A DNA stretch of 64,000 bases from Zhengitettix transpicula (GCA_037074705.1 CM073593.1:108750238-108814237); one strand, 5' to 3'; counted from the stretch's first letter, positions 34,499 through 46,832 are shown. Translations and numbers: made by a program. The notes: generated by a model from the sequence alone, not told the origin.

Positions 34499-35094
34499 AA
34501 TGAGGAGGGGTTGAGGGGAATTCCCGCACACAAAGTTAAAACCCTCGACAGTAAATGAGGATTTAATTAAAGGATAGCGCCCGTAAAGCGGCCTGGATGG
34601 ATTTTATCTGATCACCGACGCCATTTGCTAACAGCCCCTCAAAATATATAACCACCGCCGCCGCCCGTGTAACCGCCATAAATATAAAACCCCGTGTGTG
34701 TGTGTGTGTGTGTGTGCATAGGACTCGCACTGTGTCTGAGCCAGATTACGTGGCCAGGATGCAGTCCTGCGCTGAATATTGTATGCGGAGGCACGCAGCT
34801 CGTCTGTGGGGGCCACCATTTTGGACTTTACACAGGGCGAATCGGTTTTTAATATTCATTAATATTTACCTGCATCCCAACTCGACTTGTCTTCGTGCTA
34901 AATTCTCAAGTGCCGGCGCCGCTGTTTTTCAGATAAACACGCATATAGGGGGGGGGGGGGGTTGGAGTCGTCTTACCACCGGAATTTTTTTCAGGGTCCG
35001 TTGTTAACGCGACGTGCGGTAAATCGAACCTTCTCTGCCATGGTATTTAAATAACACGATACAAAGGGGGTAACGCTGAAGGATTTCCTGATCC
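34499..35094. other. no gene seen
   Basis: GCC-rich patch near 34650 and a G12 run near 34950. Confidence 0.5.
34694..34718 (+). repeat. (GT)n microsatellite
   Basis: About 12 GT units. Confidence 0.95.
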
Positions 35095-36145
35095 CGGACA
35101 AATAAAAAATGTGGAGCAGTTCCCACAAGGATCAATTGTGGGATCAAGTCCTCGTGTTTAACGAACATAAATCATTTATCCCAAAAATATGACTATACTA
35201 TTTTTATTGATTATGCCTTTCACAGGTGACCAACAGTCTTAATGGAAGGAGGGAGTTGAAAAACTCTGTCCCACAGTTCAATTAAAAACCATCAGGAGCT
35301 TTCGACGTAATCGATATATTCATTTTGTGTTTCAACAACAGAAAAAGACAGCAACAGCAACCATTAATATCACATCGTTGTTTTTTTTAGTGTCTTTACA
35401 ACGTCTTCTATCAATCGTAACTACAGTCTAACGTTTCAAACTTTCAAACAGTTTTAATGACCACTAAAACACGGGATCTTAGAACAAGCAGAAGAAGAAG
35501 TAGCCAATGCAGCAATTAACCATTTACTTGATTGGGGTTTTCAGGCTTATAATTTACTTAGTAACTGTAGAAAAACACAAATTATCAGATCTGAGAAAAG
35601 AACCCAAAAATATTGGTAAATAATATAAAAAATAGGGTTCCTCAAGGTTATATTCTGGGTCCACTACTCTCTCTTAATACTCATAAATCATCTACCCAAA
35701 ATCGGTGACAGTAAAACAATAGCACAACAAATAATTTAAATGGGGAAGGAGACAAAAAAGAATGAAATTGCAAAAGGTTCTGTACTGGGCCCTTTTATTC
35801 TCTGGTAATATATTTCCCCAAAACCGATGACTGGTTGACACAGAAGTAACAAGGGCAGAAGGATTCATGTTGTGGTAAAACCTTTTATTCAGACCCAGAA
35901 GAAATAAAAAAAATACAAATTCCACAGAGTCCATTACTCTTTTTTTTAATATTAATAAATATTTTACGAAATTATGGGGGTTACAAAATCGTTAACTGGT
36001 TGACAGATGAACAATAGAACAAGGATTCATATGGTGTTAAAAACAATTAATTTAAATTGGGAAGAAATAAAGAAGGGGGAATTCCGCAAGGTTCTATTCT
36101 GAGTCTTTTACTCTCTGTTGATATACAGAAATTATTTAACAAAAC
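35095..36145 (+). repeat. RT fragment and tandem RT-motif units
   Basis: 35110-35180 carries a frameshifted VPQGSIVG; 35480-35600 reads EQAEEEVANAAINHLLDWGF then QAYNLLSNCRKTQIIRSEKR, the part after the catalytic DD of non-LTR RTs. Then units of about 140-160 bp repeat RVPQGYILGPLLSLNTHKSS, a decayed unit near 35770, another near 35915, and GIPQGSILSLLLSVDIQKLF at 36079. Degenerate, with no long frame. Confidence 0.7.
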
Positions 36146-36715
36146 CATCCCTTCCTATGCTATTAAAGGGGAGTTGCCCAATGTGGATCACCCTCATGTA
36201 GCCTGTTGCCCTAAAAAAAAAAGCGAGGGATTTTCTCTCTTTTAGGAGAGATACGAACGGGCTACCTTTGGGGATGCCTTCTCCTCTCCGTTTTTGAACT
36301 AAGGTTCCCACTGAGAGGTGCATGTTCCGGGGTCACAGACCTTGGGCATACGGTAAGAGTTGTCCGCTATTCCCATTGGAACAGTCGACCAGCTGCCTCC
36401 TAGACTCTAGGTACGGAGAAGGGAAAGCTGCGTCCCCTCAGAAAATCCCTCTCCCGCCATCCAGGGAAGGACGTGGGACAAGTACCCAATGCCCGACCTA
36501 CCTTACGCAGGTTTTTATAAGGTTTTCCCTGCATCATTTTAAGGCGAATTGCCGGGTAGAATCCTTAAACTACTGCCCGGGGGCCCTAGTTAACCCTTGG
36601 CTACCTTCCTCTACCCTTCCGCATCCCCCCTTTCAAATCCCTTCCTATGCTATTAAAGAGGAGTTGCCACTATGTGGATTACCCTCATGTAGCCTCCCTG
36701 TTACGCTAAAAAAAA
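36146..36715 (+). mobile_element. two family A copies inside the RT-derived satellite
   Basis: 36146-36222 is a 3' fragment ending in ten A. 36245-36715 is a longer copy ending GTTACGCTAAAAAAAAC. Satellite units resume afterwards. Confidence 0.65.
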
Positions 36716-36962
36716 CAAAGAAAAACAAACTCAGTAGGATTCATGTTCTGTTTAAACCTTTTATTCAGATTGGGAATAACTTTTAATACAATGCGGGTTC
36801 CACAAGGTTGTATTCGCAGTCCATTACTTTTTTTATTTTTTTAATATTCATAAATCTTTTAAAATTTTGCGGATGACAGCAGCACTTTTAGTAATGAAGC
36901 TTCTGCAGATATCCAGTTACTCTATCAGGATAATTAATTCCCTTACCAATTCATTTGCGATG
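36716..36962 (+). repeat. RT-derived satellite, last unit
   Basis: RVPQGCIRSPLLFLFF is followed by a stop and NFADDSS, an RT catalytic-box remnant (FADD). It continues the array interrupted by family A. Confidence 0.65.
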
Positions 36963-36965
36963 AAA

Positions 36966-36988
36966 CACACACACACACACACACACAT
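36966..36988 (+). repeat. (AC)n microsatellite
   Basis: About 11 AC units. Confidence 0.95.
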
Positions 36989-37787
36989 GATACCATATCA
37001 AACAAAAGAATAACGGGAAACTGAATTCTGAAGCATTAGGAGCGAGCGTGTGTGTTGATCAATGTTAAAAAAAAATTAGTCAGTATCATCCAAGGACCTT
37101 TACTCTTAGAATAATTTCAAAATCAAATTGGTTTCTAAAAAATAAGAGAAATGTATTATCCTTATTCATACTTTCACTTTGGTAAATTATCTCTGGGGAA
37201 AGTGGACTCGTTTCTCTTAGAAAATACAGCAAGGAACTTCTAGATTCATTACTTTAATGTCATCAAGAGCCCATGACAGATTTTAATCAATTTTAATACA
37301 AAGACATAGAAAAACAAATCATAGAAAAACAAAGGTTAAAAGACTGTAAATTCCATTAAATTTTTTTTACTTTGTTCATGAAACAGTAAAATGATAAGAA
37401 AAGACTTTACCAATTATTATGCACAATTTCCTGCTACTGTAGTGAAGAATTGACAGAATTTGGTTTATCCGAAAATTAAACAATATTTTCATGAAATTTA
37501 ACAATTTTTACAGTCACAATTAAATCACTGTTTATAATTTAATAGTTTGTAATTGCTTTTACAGATTTTAAGGTGGAAAAATAGCAACAATAATAAATTT
37601 AAAAATTATAAACAGTAAATAATTGAATTGTGGCAACTTTAAAAGTGGTTATTTTACAAAAAAAAACATGTTACACCATAGACACAACCATTTTAACAAA
37701 TATAATAATTTTGACTTAATTTTTAAAAAAATTAAAAGTTAAAAACAACAGAAAAAATTATTAATCAAATTAAAACAAAATCTATAT

Positions 37788-37838
37788 GAAATACAACGTT
37801 TCGTCCATCCTAATTGAGACCACTTCAGGAACAAACCG
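37788..37838 (-). ncRNA. hammerhead-like motif, one core change
   Basis: The minus strand reads TTCCTGAAGTGGTCTC, a short loop, then GATGGACGAAACGTTGTA. Box 1 has A9 changed to U. Stem II GUC/GAC pairs, with GAAAC-GUU-GU-A (a UH cleavage site) intact. Confidence 0.5.
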
Positions 37839-37889
37839 CACGTTAGAAATTAGTAAACCTTAATTTTGTTATAATAAATTCTAATTGAA

Positions 37890-37938
37890 TGTACAGCTGA
37901 AGAGGTCCTGAGTGAGGGGACGAAACGTTGACTTTCAT
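37890..37938 (+). ncRNA. hammerhead-like motif with both cores intact
   Basis: GCTGAAGAGGTCCTGAG then TGAGGGGACGAAACGTTGAC. CUGAAGA (37897-37903) and GAAAC are intact, and GUCC pairs with GGAC as stem II. The expected GUUGU cleavage segment reads GUUGA, and stem I is weak. It is divergent from the motif at 37788-37838, 60 bases away. Confidence 0.55.
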
Positions 37939-38454
37939 AGCTCTTGTGATTTAAATTGAACGGTTAACAATTATCCCGTTGTGTTTTATTTAACCATTTA
38001 ATGTAAACTGTTCTGTTAACAATTAGTAAGCGACATGCCAGAGAAAATGTAATCTAAATTATAACGTGTAATAGGTTTCAATTAATTAATTAATATCAAA
38101 TTTCCCCATCAGCGATTAATTAACACTCATGATGACGACCTTCTCGCTGACGGACTCCTATAACATTGTTGTGTTTACGAACTCTGTTGCTGCTACATTG
38201 GACGAACTATAAGGGTCCTTGTGACAAAAACACCCCGCAGCAAGGAAAATAAGATCCGATAGCAACAACAAATCTCTCGTATGGAAACTAAACAATATCT
38301 TGATTGGAAAATTGCAGAATATTTCAGTTGTTATTCAAACGATTTATTTATTCGAAGTACTTCATATTTGATATAATAACATCGCTGAAAATTAAGGTAC
38401 ATTCATATTAAAAATAAAATAGAATACTTCTTTACGCCCGTAGGGAAATTTGAC

Positions 38455-39175
38455 CGTACACGTGTTCCTTTCGAACCGAAAAGAAACACTGTGGGGGGTA
38501 AGACACGTCTACGACTCCCAGAGACGGGGGTGGAAATTTTTAAACATGCCCAAAACCGTCGAAGAAATATTTTTTACAAAGAATTAATATTGTTCAAGAA
38601 AGAAATTATAATGTTCAAGAAAGAATTAATATGGTTCAAGAAAGAATTAATATTGTACAGAAGGAATTAATAATGTTCAGGAAATAATTCATATTTTACA
38701 ATAAATAAATAATATTGTTCAGAAGGAATTAATAATGTTCAAGAAAGAATTAAATTGTACACAAGAAATTAATATTGTACAAGAAAAACTTAATAATGTT
38801 CAAGAAAGAAATAATATTGTTCAGAAGGAATTAATATTGTTCATTGTAAATTTTTTCATTCGTGAAGTGTAATAAATGCAATATTTTATTTTAAAATTAA
38901 ATAGATATATTATTTTTTATAAAATATTTTTCGCCACCAAAGTCACTAATTGGGTTTCAAAAATATCAGAGTGATACTATTCTTCACTATGTTTTTTCTT
39001 GTGTATAATTTCATCCCCTTTCGGCATGGGAAGGGGCGAACCCTTAGGAGAGGGGTTGGAGGGGGCGTTACATGGAAAATAACGCGAATACAACCGAGAT
39101 TGGAGTCGAATCGTGGGTTATGGATGTCGCTGAGTTGACCTGGCAACGCTGGCACCCAGGTAGATGAGCTACTAA
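38455..39175 (-). mobile_element. family C copy split by a short-unit tandem array
   Basis: The family C blocks at 38455-38575 and 38945-39175 (ending at GGCACCCAGG) are separated by about 370 bp holding an array of roughly 21-bp units (38578-38845). Confidence 0.6.
38578..38845 (+). repeat. about 21-bp tandem array
   Basis: GTTCAAGAAAGAATTAATAT and variants repeat about 12 times inside a family C copy. Confidence 0.85.
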
Positions 39176-39654
39176 ACTCAGCAGTGGCAACGTTGTTAAG
39201 CGAAATGTTTTGCTTATTTGTAGTAATTTTAGTTTTTACTACTCTGTCTAACCTCTGACAGTGAAATTACTTCTCTTCACCGAAGAAGTTACGAACCACC
39301 GTGAGTCGTGGAGGTCGTAGTCCGCCACCGTCGCTGTGTTTGTCCAGGGGGTTAATCCACGGGGGAAAGCAGTCGTGCATTCTCGTGGTGGCTCGGCCAC
39401 GTTTCTAAACCCTGCATTATGAATATAAACGAGTAAATATTGCGAGACAAACACCGCAGAGTTTAAAATCCACAACGTCGGACCTCGTCCAGCGACCAAA
39501 CACGACTTGTTCAAATAATCTAAACGTTAACACTCGTGCGCCTGTGGTGTTTCATACTCGACGACAACGTTACGTGGTCGGGGGTGGGAAAATACTATGA
39601 AACAATGCCGTACGTTCTAAATAAATACACAGAAAATACATGTTTACTGACAAA

Positions 39655-39705
39655 ACAAAACGACGTTTCGTCCTTTTTTATTACCTCCCCAGGCTAAATA
39701 TTCAT
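39655..39705 (-). ncRNA. hammerhead-like motif, decayed
   Basis: The minus strand has CCTGGGGAGG and then GGACGAAACGTCG. Box 1 carries A6 changed to G, and stem II is weak. Confidence 0.3.
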
Positions 39706-39894
39706 TTTATAACAGAATAATGTAAGTGCAAGTACGTAATATTTTAATTAGATTAATTTTAGTCACAAGAGTCAAGGTTCCGCAGCGTAACCGAGGGGAA
39801 ACGTAGCCCCAAACAGTGTATTGTTACCAGATTCTCTTAACAATACTCTAAAGGGTTTAATGTTCATTCTTATATATTATGATTTAGATTATTT

Positions 39895-40025
39895 GGGTAT
39901 TCCATTGCCTGGGAGTAGAAAGGTGAGAAAGGAAAGGTGGGGAAAAAAGGAAAGGAAAGAAGAGAAAATTAAGAAAGACGTGAAAGATCGTCCAGAAGAT
40001 TATTTTTTTCGCACATCATTGGAGA
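39895..40025 (+). repeat. purine-rich repeat family G copy
   Basis: GGTATTCCATTGCCTGGGAG followed by GAAAG-rich DNA resembles 49400-49690. Inverted, pyrimidine-rich relatives are at 48150-48250 and 50190-50330. Confidence 0.45.
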
Positions 40026-40262
40026 AATCTGCGGAGATTTAATGGGAGGATAAAAGGGCTAGTCCTCTTTATTTGTTAAAATATTAATTTTAAAAATCAG
40101 AACTTTTCTTCTGATATTTCACTTTAGGTTACGTCATGACTGTTGTTGGCTTGACTTGGCGACCTCCGCCTCCAGTCCTCCGCCTCCGCAATGATGCCAA
40201 CTTCATCGATTAATTCAGTACTGTCCAATTCATAAGTGGACTACTGACTAATTTTTACACAA

Positions 40263-40312
40263 GGTGTGACGACCAACGTTTCGACACGTGGACCCGACGT
40301 CACCGCTGACGT
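40263..40312 (-). ncRNA. hammerhead-like motif, box 1 lost
   Basis: The minus strand keeps a GACGU/GUGUC stem-loop, GAAACGUUGGUC and a downstream GUCACACC arm, but the CUGANGA box has decayed (CGGTGA). Confidence 0.3.
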
Positions 40313-40866
40313 GTTGCTTGTCGGGGAAGTATCGCTGTATTGAGAGCGGTGTTGCTCGTTCAGAGGCCCCCTTAAGACAGTCCCAGGATTGTGTAGGTCC
40401 ATTACGCACGGCATGAAGAGTGTTTGGGGGCGCAGGCAGCAGCCAGCAGCCTCCGAGAGATCGATACTGAGGCGCGGGTCTCTGCTCTGTGAGCTCGCTC
40501 TGTGTATCTCCTAGCAGCAGGGACGCTCAACAACAAACAACCCCCCCACGACGCAGCGATCCACCAATGCAATTCAAATAAAATGATCGTTAATAGGCGA
40601 ACCCGGGAAACAAATCGTCATAGAAAAACACCCCGGTCAATAAGAGTCTCTGACAACCATAACAGACGAAAGAACTCGACAACCAACAACGTATCGAACG
40701 TATTAACCCTTATAAAACAAAGGTCTATCAAAACTCCCGGACTGACGACATTAATATCAACATATATTCATTTCTATATCCCTCAGTCAAGGGTGAAAAG
40801 GGTAAATCATATGGTATTAATACACACGGCCTTATTTCAATGAAAATATTTATTAACAAAATATTA

Positions 40867-40914
40867 AATAAACGACGTTTCGTCCGTTTCCATGGCCATC
40901 TTTTCCTGTTTAAA
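40867..40914 (-). ncRNA. hammerhead-like motif with perfect stem I, box 1 damaged
   Basis: The minus strand reads TAAACAGGAAAAGATGGCC and ends GGACGAAACGTCGTTTA. Stem I UAAAC/GUUUA is perfect and GAAAC-GUC is kept, with the self-complementary ACGU that could form a stem III between two copies. Box 1 reads GGAAAAGA. Confidence 0.4.
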
Positions 40915-41011
40915 CCTACAATTTAAAAACTAATTACATAATTATTCAAAGAAATCCACAAGCCTCAACCATAGTTAAATTTTAATTCAGGAATATGGAC
41001 GGATAAAATGT

Positions 41012-41037
41012 TGACCGAACCGGGAATCGAACCTGTC
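41012..41037 (-). pseudogene. tRNA-like T-arm fragment
   Basis: The minus strand has GGTTCGATTCCCGG followed by a CGGTC element also present after the copy at 55590. It is about 100 bases from the hammerhead-like motif at 40867. Confidence 0.35.
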
Positions 41038-44000
41038 CATCCATCCGTCAAATGTTTCTTAACATAATTACTTGAAATGTTGTTAGAGACCAATTATTAA
41101 AAATTATTTTAATCTAATAAATAAAATTGACTGTTTGTGTGTATTTTTGTATGTTCCTTTTATAAATATTTGATTTTGTAGACATCTCAGGAATTTCGGC
41201 TAAATAATAATTTTTTTTTACTGTTAATTAATGTGGATGTCTTTGTTTGGCCTATAAAACAGGTACTGCAGTCGTAACAAATGTACATCCCTCCACGAAC
41301 AGCAAAAAGGCCAAACTATATAGTCTATTTTCAATGTAACCCAAATCTGTCAGAATTATTTTCAGTTTTTATGTAGGAATTTTTTTTATTCAATCTAGAC
41401 CTGGACTAAAGAAATAGAAGAAGATAAAGCGCCAAATACAGGTAGGAATATAATCTGGTACGCAACCAGGAAAATATATCTATGGGAAACGTGTAATGAT
41501 TTAATTAAAATTCAATATAACTGGACTGTTTAAAACAGGAATAAATTTATTCATTAATTTTTTATTTAAACTGATTTATTAATGTTTTTTTTTAGTATTT
41601 TATCGTCCAAAGTTTCTTTTATCAGTTACCATTTTAATAAAAGATTTATTAATAATTTTCTAAAATATTTAATTTCGAAAATATGGAGCTTAAGTAAATA
41701 TTCAACGGCGTAGATATATTATTTTAATTCAACAAATATGTCGTATATAAAAGTAGTTGGCAACACTGATTCATAATTTTCAAAAATTATATTTTTTTCA
41801 TCTGTATATTGGTAAATATTCCAGAAAGTTCTTTAGATAAATATAATTGAGTTTCGTTATTAAAATGGCGACTGTTTAGAAACATTTGAGATGAAATACA
41901 TAAGAATTTTTATTTTTACTACGCTAATACGGGGTAATTTAAAAGAAATTACAGGCAGGAATTTATGTCACGTAGGCGATAGAGCGTTAAAGTCGTTGTC
42001 GTGGTACGCTTGAAGCTTAAATAAATTGAGTTTCGTCCGAATGCCCGGGGAGGCTGTGGTCAGGCCTTCCATTTCGGCGTAGGATCATCCTGATCGACCG
42101 ACCACGCTCCGTTGTAAAGTGTGTGTGGAGTTTTTAACGCTCTAGCGTGGGGGGGAATGGATGCGGCGCAACGCAGTAAAACCCCGTCTCGGAGACCTTT
42201 GCGCCTGTGAGTTAGGCCTCTTATTTAACGTCTAAGCGCGACGTAGAATCGCCCCGGCACGGCGCAATCTCAGTGCTCAAGATGAATCTCGGCCGCCGTT
42301 CTTGGTATAAACGTCTGCTAAAACTGATTTTAATAATAATTGAATCTTATTAGTATAAACAACTGAAATGATCTCAAAATATTTCACGCTCAAAGTCAGT
42401 GTTTTTAACAGATCCCTTAGAAACTAGTATTCGTACATTAGTTTCGAAAGCTCCTGTACGACAGCATCCTGTATGGATTTAGTACATTTTAAAGTTATTG
42501 AGACTGTAGTAAAAGGGGTTATATTGACAACTATAAACCTACTGTCTGTAATAAAAAGAAGAATTTAATAGAAAAAATATATATAATTCGACATATTATC
42601 AGGAGAGAATTTTTTTTGACTGTTTCAGAAAATCTTATATGATTATGAGGGTAGGATGACCTGCCAGTGGATCCTTAAAACTCTGACCTATGACGTCACG
42701 GTCGTTTCGAAGAAGGTTTATCTGTATCCGCGGCAACTCAACGTTCACCCAGAGCCTCAAGCATTCGAAAGTCCCATTTTTACGGTCTAGTTCCCCCCCT
42801 CCTTCCCTCCCCCTGAGTGGAGTTATGAAATCAGCTGACTGTCGGTCTGTGTTTCCGTGTGAGTTTATTATCTTAAATCTTCAAAGCGGAAAGATCGTCA
42901 CAGTGTGTGTCTGTGTGTCTTAATGCACAGAGGCCCTTACAACACGCAGCGACATCGCTGTAGAGTCGAAAATGAACACGTTTGGCCTTTTTACAACGCC
43001 ACAGTACCCTAAAGAACTCGGTAATATTGATTGTCAGCAAGTATAAAAATCCTCCACCATGCAGGAATTTTTTGTTCCCCTGCCCTAGCAACGATATTGT
43101 TAGCTATAGGAGGGGAAAAATTTACCAGACGACATTCCAGGAAAGTGCGCTATTTCCGTCCTCAATAGAGACATGTTGAATATCATTTCGTACGAACAAT
43201 GGGCGTGCTGGGGTGGGGGGTGGGGGGTTGGTTTGTTCCGGGCTTTTACGAGGGGCGCGCATTATTATGTTTGGTCAAAGTGGAAGCGAACGAATTCTCC
43301 ACCAGCAGCAACCCCCAACAACAGCGCCGCTACGGGAAATACATTCAGAGAATTCGATTTCCATTGTCCTCGTATCTCTATCATACAGTAAAGTGTCAGT
43401 CAGTGGCTGGAAACAATTAATACAGTCAAGTATTGCGAGGTTGGGAGTGGTCGTTAGGCTTGTTACTCAATACTCCTGTACGACCGGAAACAAATGCAAA
43501 GTACTCGACAATAGTTAATAACCCCCGATAACTGTGCTACTGAAATCCATAGATAAAGAAAAAGCCAAGTAAATTACAAGTATGACGTAATTACATTGAA
43601 TATAAAGGGCAAACGTGTCAGTAGAAGAAGACTGCCAGGTTGCCAGGGTTGACTCTATCCACATAGATTAGAAAAACCCAGGAAAAAATACTTTGGAAAT
43701 GGAAAGTACTATAAATGACAAATATGAAATAATTAGATTGATATCGTCGTGAATATAAAGGCCAAACGTGTGCGAGTAAATTAAAACTGCCAGGACCTTC
43801 GAAAAAAAATGACCCAATCGTTAAGACACTAGTGTTTTTTTTCCCCCTCCCGCTCGCCTTAAATAATCGTTGGATTTTACCAGGTGCAGATAAAGCATGA
43901 AATACGCTCGAGATTCCAAGCCGGGTTAGTTCCGAAACGTAGCTTGTTGTTGTTTTTATTCGGCGAAATTAGCCCGAGGGCTGCAATCCCCAGAGAATCT

Positions 44001-44189
44001 TCTTAATTAATTAATTACGTTAATTATTTCTCACAGTCATCATTCTGTCGTTTATTTTTCAGCGTGATTCGTTTTAATGTCTTTTTGGGGTTTTACCGTC
44101 GTTTTAACCGTAAATATATTTTATTATTCCGGTAATAATCTTCGAATTTGGTTTCATTGTAAGGTTTTATTTTTATTTTCGGGTAATTA
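41038..44189. other. 3 kb without recognised features
   Basis: AT-rich to 42000, then a GC-rich island (42030-42300) of unknown nature. G-rich patch at 43208-43235. CRE-type TGACGTCA at 42691. Confidence 0.45.
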
Positions 44190-44208
44190 TATATATATAT
44201 ATATATAT
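44190..44208 (+). repeat. (AT)n microsatellite
   Basis: About 9 AT units. Confidence 0.95.
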
Positions 44209-44284
44209 GGATGATGAACATGATGTGGTTATAACGAGACTAACTTTGAAGGTGTGGTACGACCTACTGAAGCATATATATCTG

Positions 44285-44560
44285 ATTATTTGGTAGCGTC
44301 GGAGGAGTAATTGGCGAACAGTTCCCGTGTCTGGCGACGAATTTCTTGTCCCCAAGTCGTCGTAGGGCTACTGCGGTGACCCGGCAGCCACCGGAGCGAG
44401 GAGTGGGCGACTGGGAGGCCGTCTGGTCGACTTTCCCAGTAACCTGAGCTGCTCCTGTTCTGCTTCCTGAGTCGCCCACGAGAGACTGACAACCTTCCAC
44501 AGCTTTCCATAGCACGAACCTCCGTGACGTCACGACAGCGTCGACGTCGGGTCGTTTTAT
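44285..44560 (-). other. GC-rich segment with two overlapping open frames
   Basis: Two minus-strand frames are open for just over 100 codons. Neither has a recognisable domain, and no splice sites fit clearly. Most likely a by-product of GC-rich composition. Confidence 0.25.
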
Positions 44561-45009
44561 TATCATGAGACAGATAAGTCGCCAAATAACAGACAAAAGT
44601 AATCACACAGCCCTTGTTGCATCCGTCAGCTGATTAAAAACAACGCAAGAGGCTCTTAAGAACTCAAAAAGCCACGGTTAATACGAAGTCGACAAAGGAA
44701 AAGAGCCGTTCATGAGCCATTTCAAACTATCAACATAAATGTTGCAGAGATTATCATTAATGGACGGCCAATTAGATTTAACGAGCATTAATACTGCATA
44801 TTTGTGACATTATTTGAGTTAAAACATGTTTTACTGAGAACTGAATAAATTTTTATATTAGAAATATAGTTCCTTCAGGTGAAGTTCTAATGCCCTCCTC
44901 AGTTTGTCCCGTGTAACAAGCGTTAGAGGAGATTATGGGTATTATATTAATGATGCAACCTTCACAGTCATTTTTTAATAAACTGTCTGGGTGTCTCGAT
45001 GTTGCGCCG

Positions 45010-45230
45010 GGGCTAGTTACAATTAAAAATAAGCGACATCCATAACCCCTGATTGGAGCCCATTTTGGCATGGGAGGGGAGCACCTTTAAGGATTGGGGC
45101 GGGGGGGGGGGAGTGGTTAATAAAAATACCGCAAAAACAATCGAGGTTGGTGTGTAAAATCCGGGGTTATGGATGTCGTTGAGTTTAATTGTGGCAACCC
45201 TGGCAAAGCCTGGCACCCAGCTAATAAGTT
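45010..45230 (-). mobile_element. partial family C copy
   Basis: It contains the TGGCATGGGAGGGGAGCAC block, a long G run, the GGGGTTATGGATGTCG block and the family end GGCACCCAGCTAATAAG. Confidence 0.6.
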
Positions 45231-46257
45231 ATATGACAAGACAAATCAGCGACTACCTGAAGCGTAAAGCCTCGACCTGATGAAGACGAAATTTTTACAA
45301 AATTTTGAAATTTCCTTGAGGCATAGAATTTTTTTTCCCCGATTAAAGCAAAAACTTTTGAAGCCCAGGACGTGTTTTGTTACATATTTGACGTAATTTT
45401 ATTAAGAATGGTTCTTCTTATTTACAAACTTTTACGAAAATTATTTTTAGTGGTAAAACCCGCGGCTTAGTCACGCGACAATTCGTTGTCACAGAATAAA
45501 CTCATAATAATATTGCCAATTATGTAGACATATGTCATAGATGGAGACTAATTAGATTTGTCGTTCTTACGACTCTTGCGATGTTTTTAACCACCTGGCG
45601 AAAGTAACAAGGGTTTCGTAAACACGGTGTGGTAGTTGTTTGGCTACCGATTTATATAATTCTTAATATTTCACTCATAGACGTCTAGAAACATGGCTGG
45701 GTAATGTTTTGAGAGAGAAACTGCAACAAGGTGTAGGGAAAGTTACGAGACCCCCGTGGGATGCTTTCGTGGACTGAACCTCGGTTCGAAACCCAACCTT
45801 GCACAGCGTCGTTGCAAAACAGGTCTCGGCACGGAGACGCGAACCAGGGTCTCCATTATTGAGAAAAAAAACACACAAGCAAGAAACTGGTTTCCCAGAA
45901 AGGAGAATCGGTCCTTGATAAGTGAAAACACTTTATCAGAATTCTAAGGACTACAAACCCACTCACTGATCAATACTGATAATGTCCTTTATAATTAATT
46001 ACAAAAATATTTTACAATTTACTAATGACATATGTAGAACCGAAAACTCATTAAGTAAATAATAATACTAATTAATATTACTCTGCGTCTGAGTTGAAGA
46101 TACATAAAATTGTAAAAACTGATTATGACTTTGTATTAAAGGAAAATTGTCAAAAATCGGAATTTACATTTTAATTTAAATTTTAATAAACTCCTGACTT
46201 TTGACCACGATACATTAATTACATTTATAATTAAAAATTCTTTTAATATTTTTAAAT
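45231..46257. other. no gene seen; possible unclassified repeat at 45680-45950
   Basis: 45760-45870 has B-box-like GGTTCGAAACCCAAC and short open frames on both strands, suggesting a repeat rather than a gene. Confidence 0.35.
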
Positions 46258-46735
46258 TCTTTTTTTAGGGTAACAGGCTACATGAGGGCAATCCACATGG
46301 TGGCATAATAGCATAGGAAAAGGATTTGAAAGGGGGGATGCGGATGGGGGAGGAAGGTAGCCAAGGGTTAACTAGGGGCCCCGGGCTATGGTTTAAGGAT
46401 CCTACCCGGCAATTCGTCTGAATAAATGCAGCGAAAACCCTAGAAAAACCTCCATCAGGTAGGTCGGGCATTTTGTACTTGTCCCACGCCCTTCCCTGGA
46501 TGTCGGGAGAGGGGTTTGCTGTGGGGTCGCAGCTTTCCCCTGGCTGTGCCTTGACCGGTTTAGGAGGTAGCTGGCTGACTGTTCCAATAGGAATAGCGGA
46601 CAACTCTTACCGTATGCCCAAGGTCTGTGACCCCGTAACATTCACCTCTCAGAACAGGCCTCGGCTTGTGGAAACCTTAGTTCAAAAAAAAACCAGAGGA
46701 AGTGAAGGCATCCCCAAGGTTATTTGGAAGTAAAC
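46258..46735 (-). mobile_element. family A copy
   Basis: Conserved T-run/AGGGTAACAGGCTACATGAGG end at 46258. The far end is near AAGGTTATTTGGAAG, where a CA/GA microsatellite begins. Confidence 0.65.
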
Positions 46736-46773
46736 ACACACACACACATACATACACACACACAGAGAGAGAG

Positions 46774-46832
<59 letters not shown>

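Larger units (their letters stand above)
36989..38454. other. AT-rich, no gene seen apart from hammerhead-like motifs
   Basis: The only structured signals are the divergent motifs at 37788 and 37890. Confidence 0.5.
39176..40866. other. no gene seen
   Basis: 40310-40520 is GC-richer but has no recognisable coding or RNA content. Confidence 0.45.

Noticed and set aside
44264..44606. Two overlapping frames of about 110 codons in a GC-rich patch
   Set aside because: No domain recognised, no clear splice borders, and both frames open equally.
44865..44925. Minus-strand CTGAGGAGGGC followed by CCTGAAGGAAC
   Set aside because: The GAAAC box is missing, so this does not meet the hammerhead pattern.
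45270..45310. CCTGATGAAGACGAAATTT, which contains both hammerhead words
   Set aside because: Only four bases separate the boxes, so no stem II can form; probably chance or a deleted relic.
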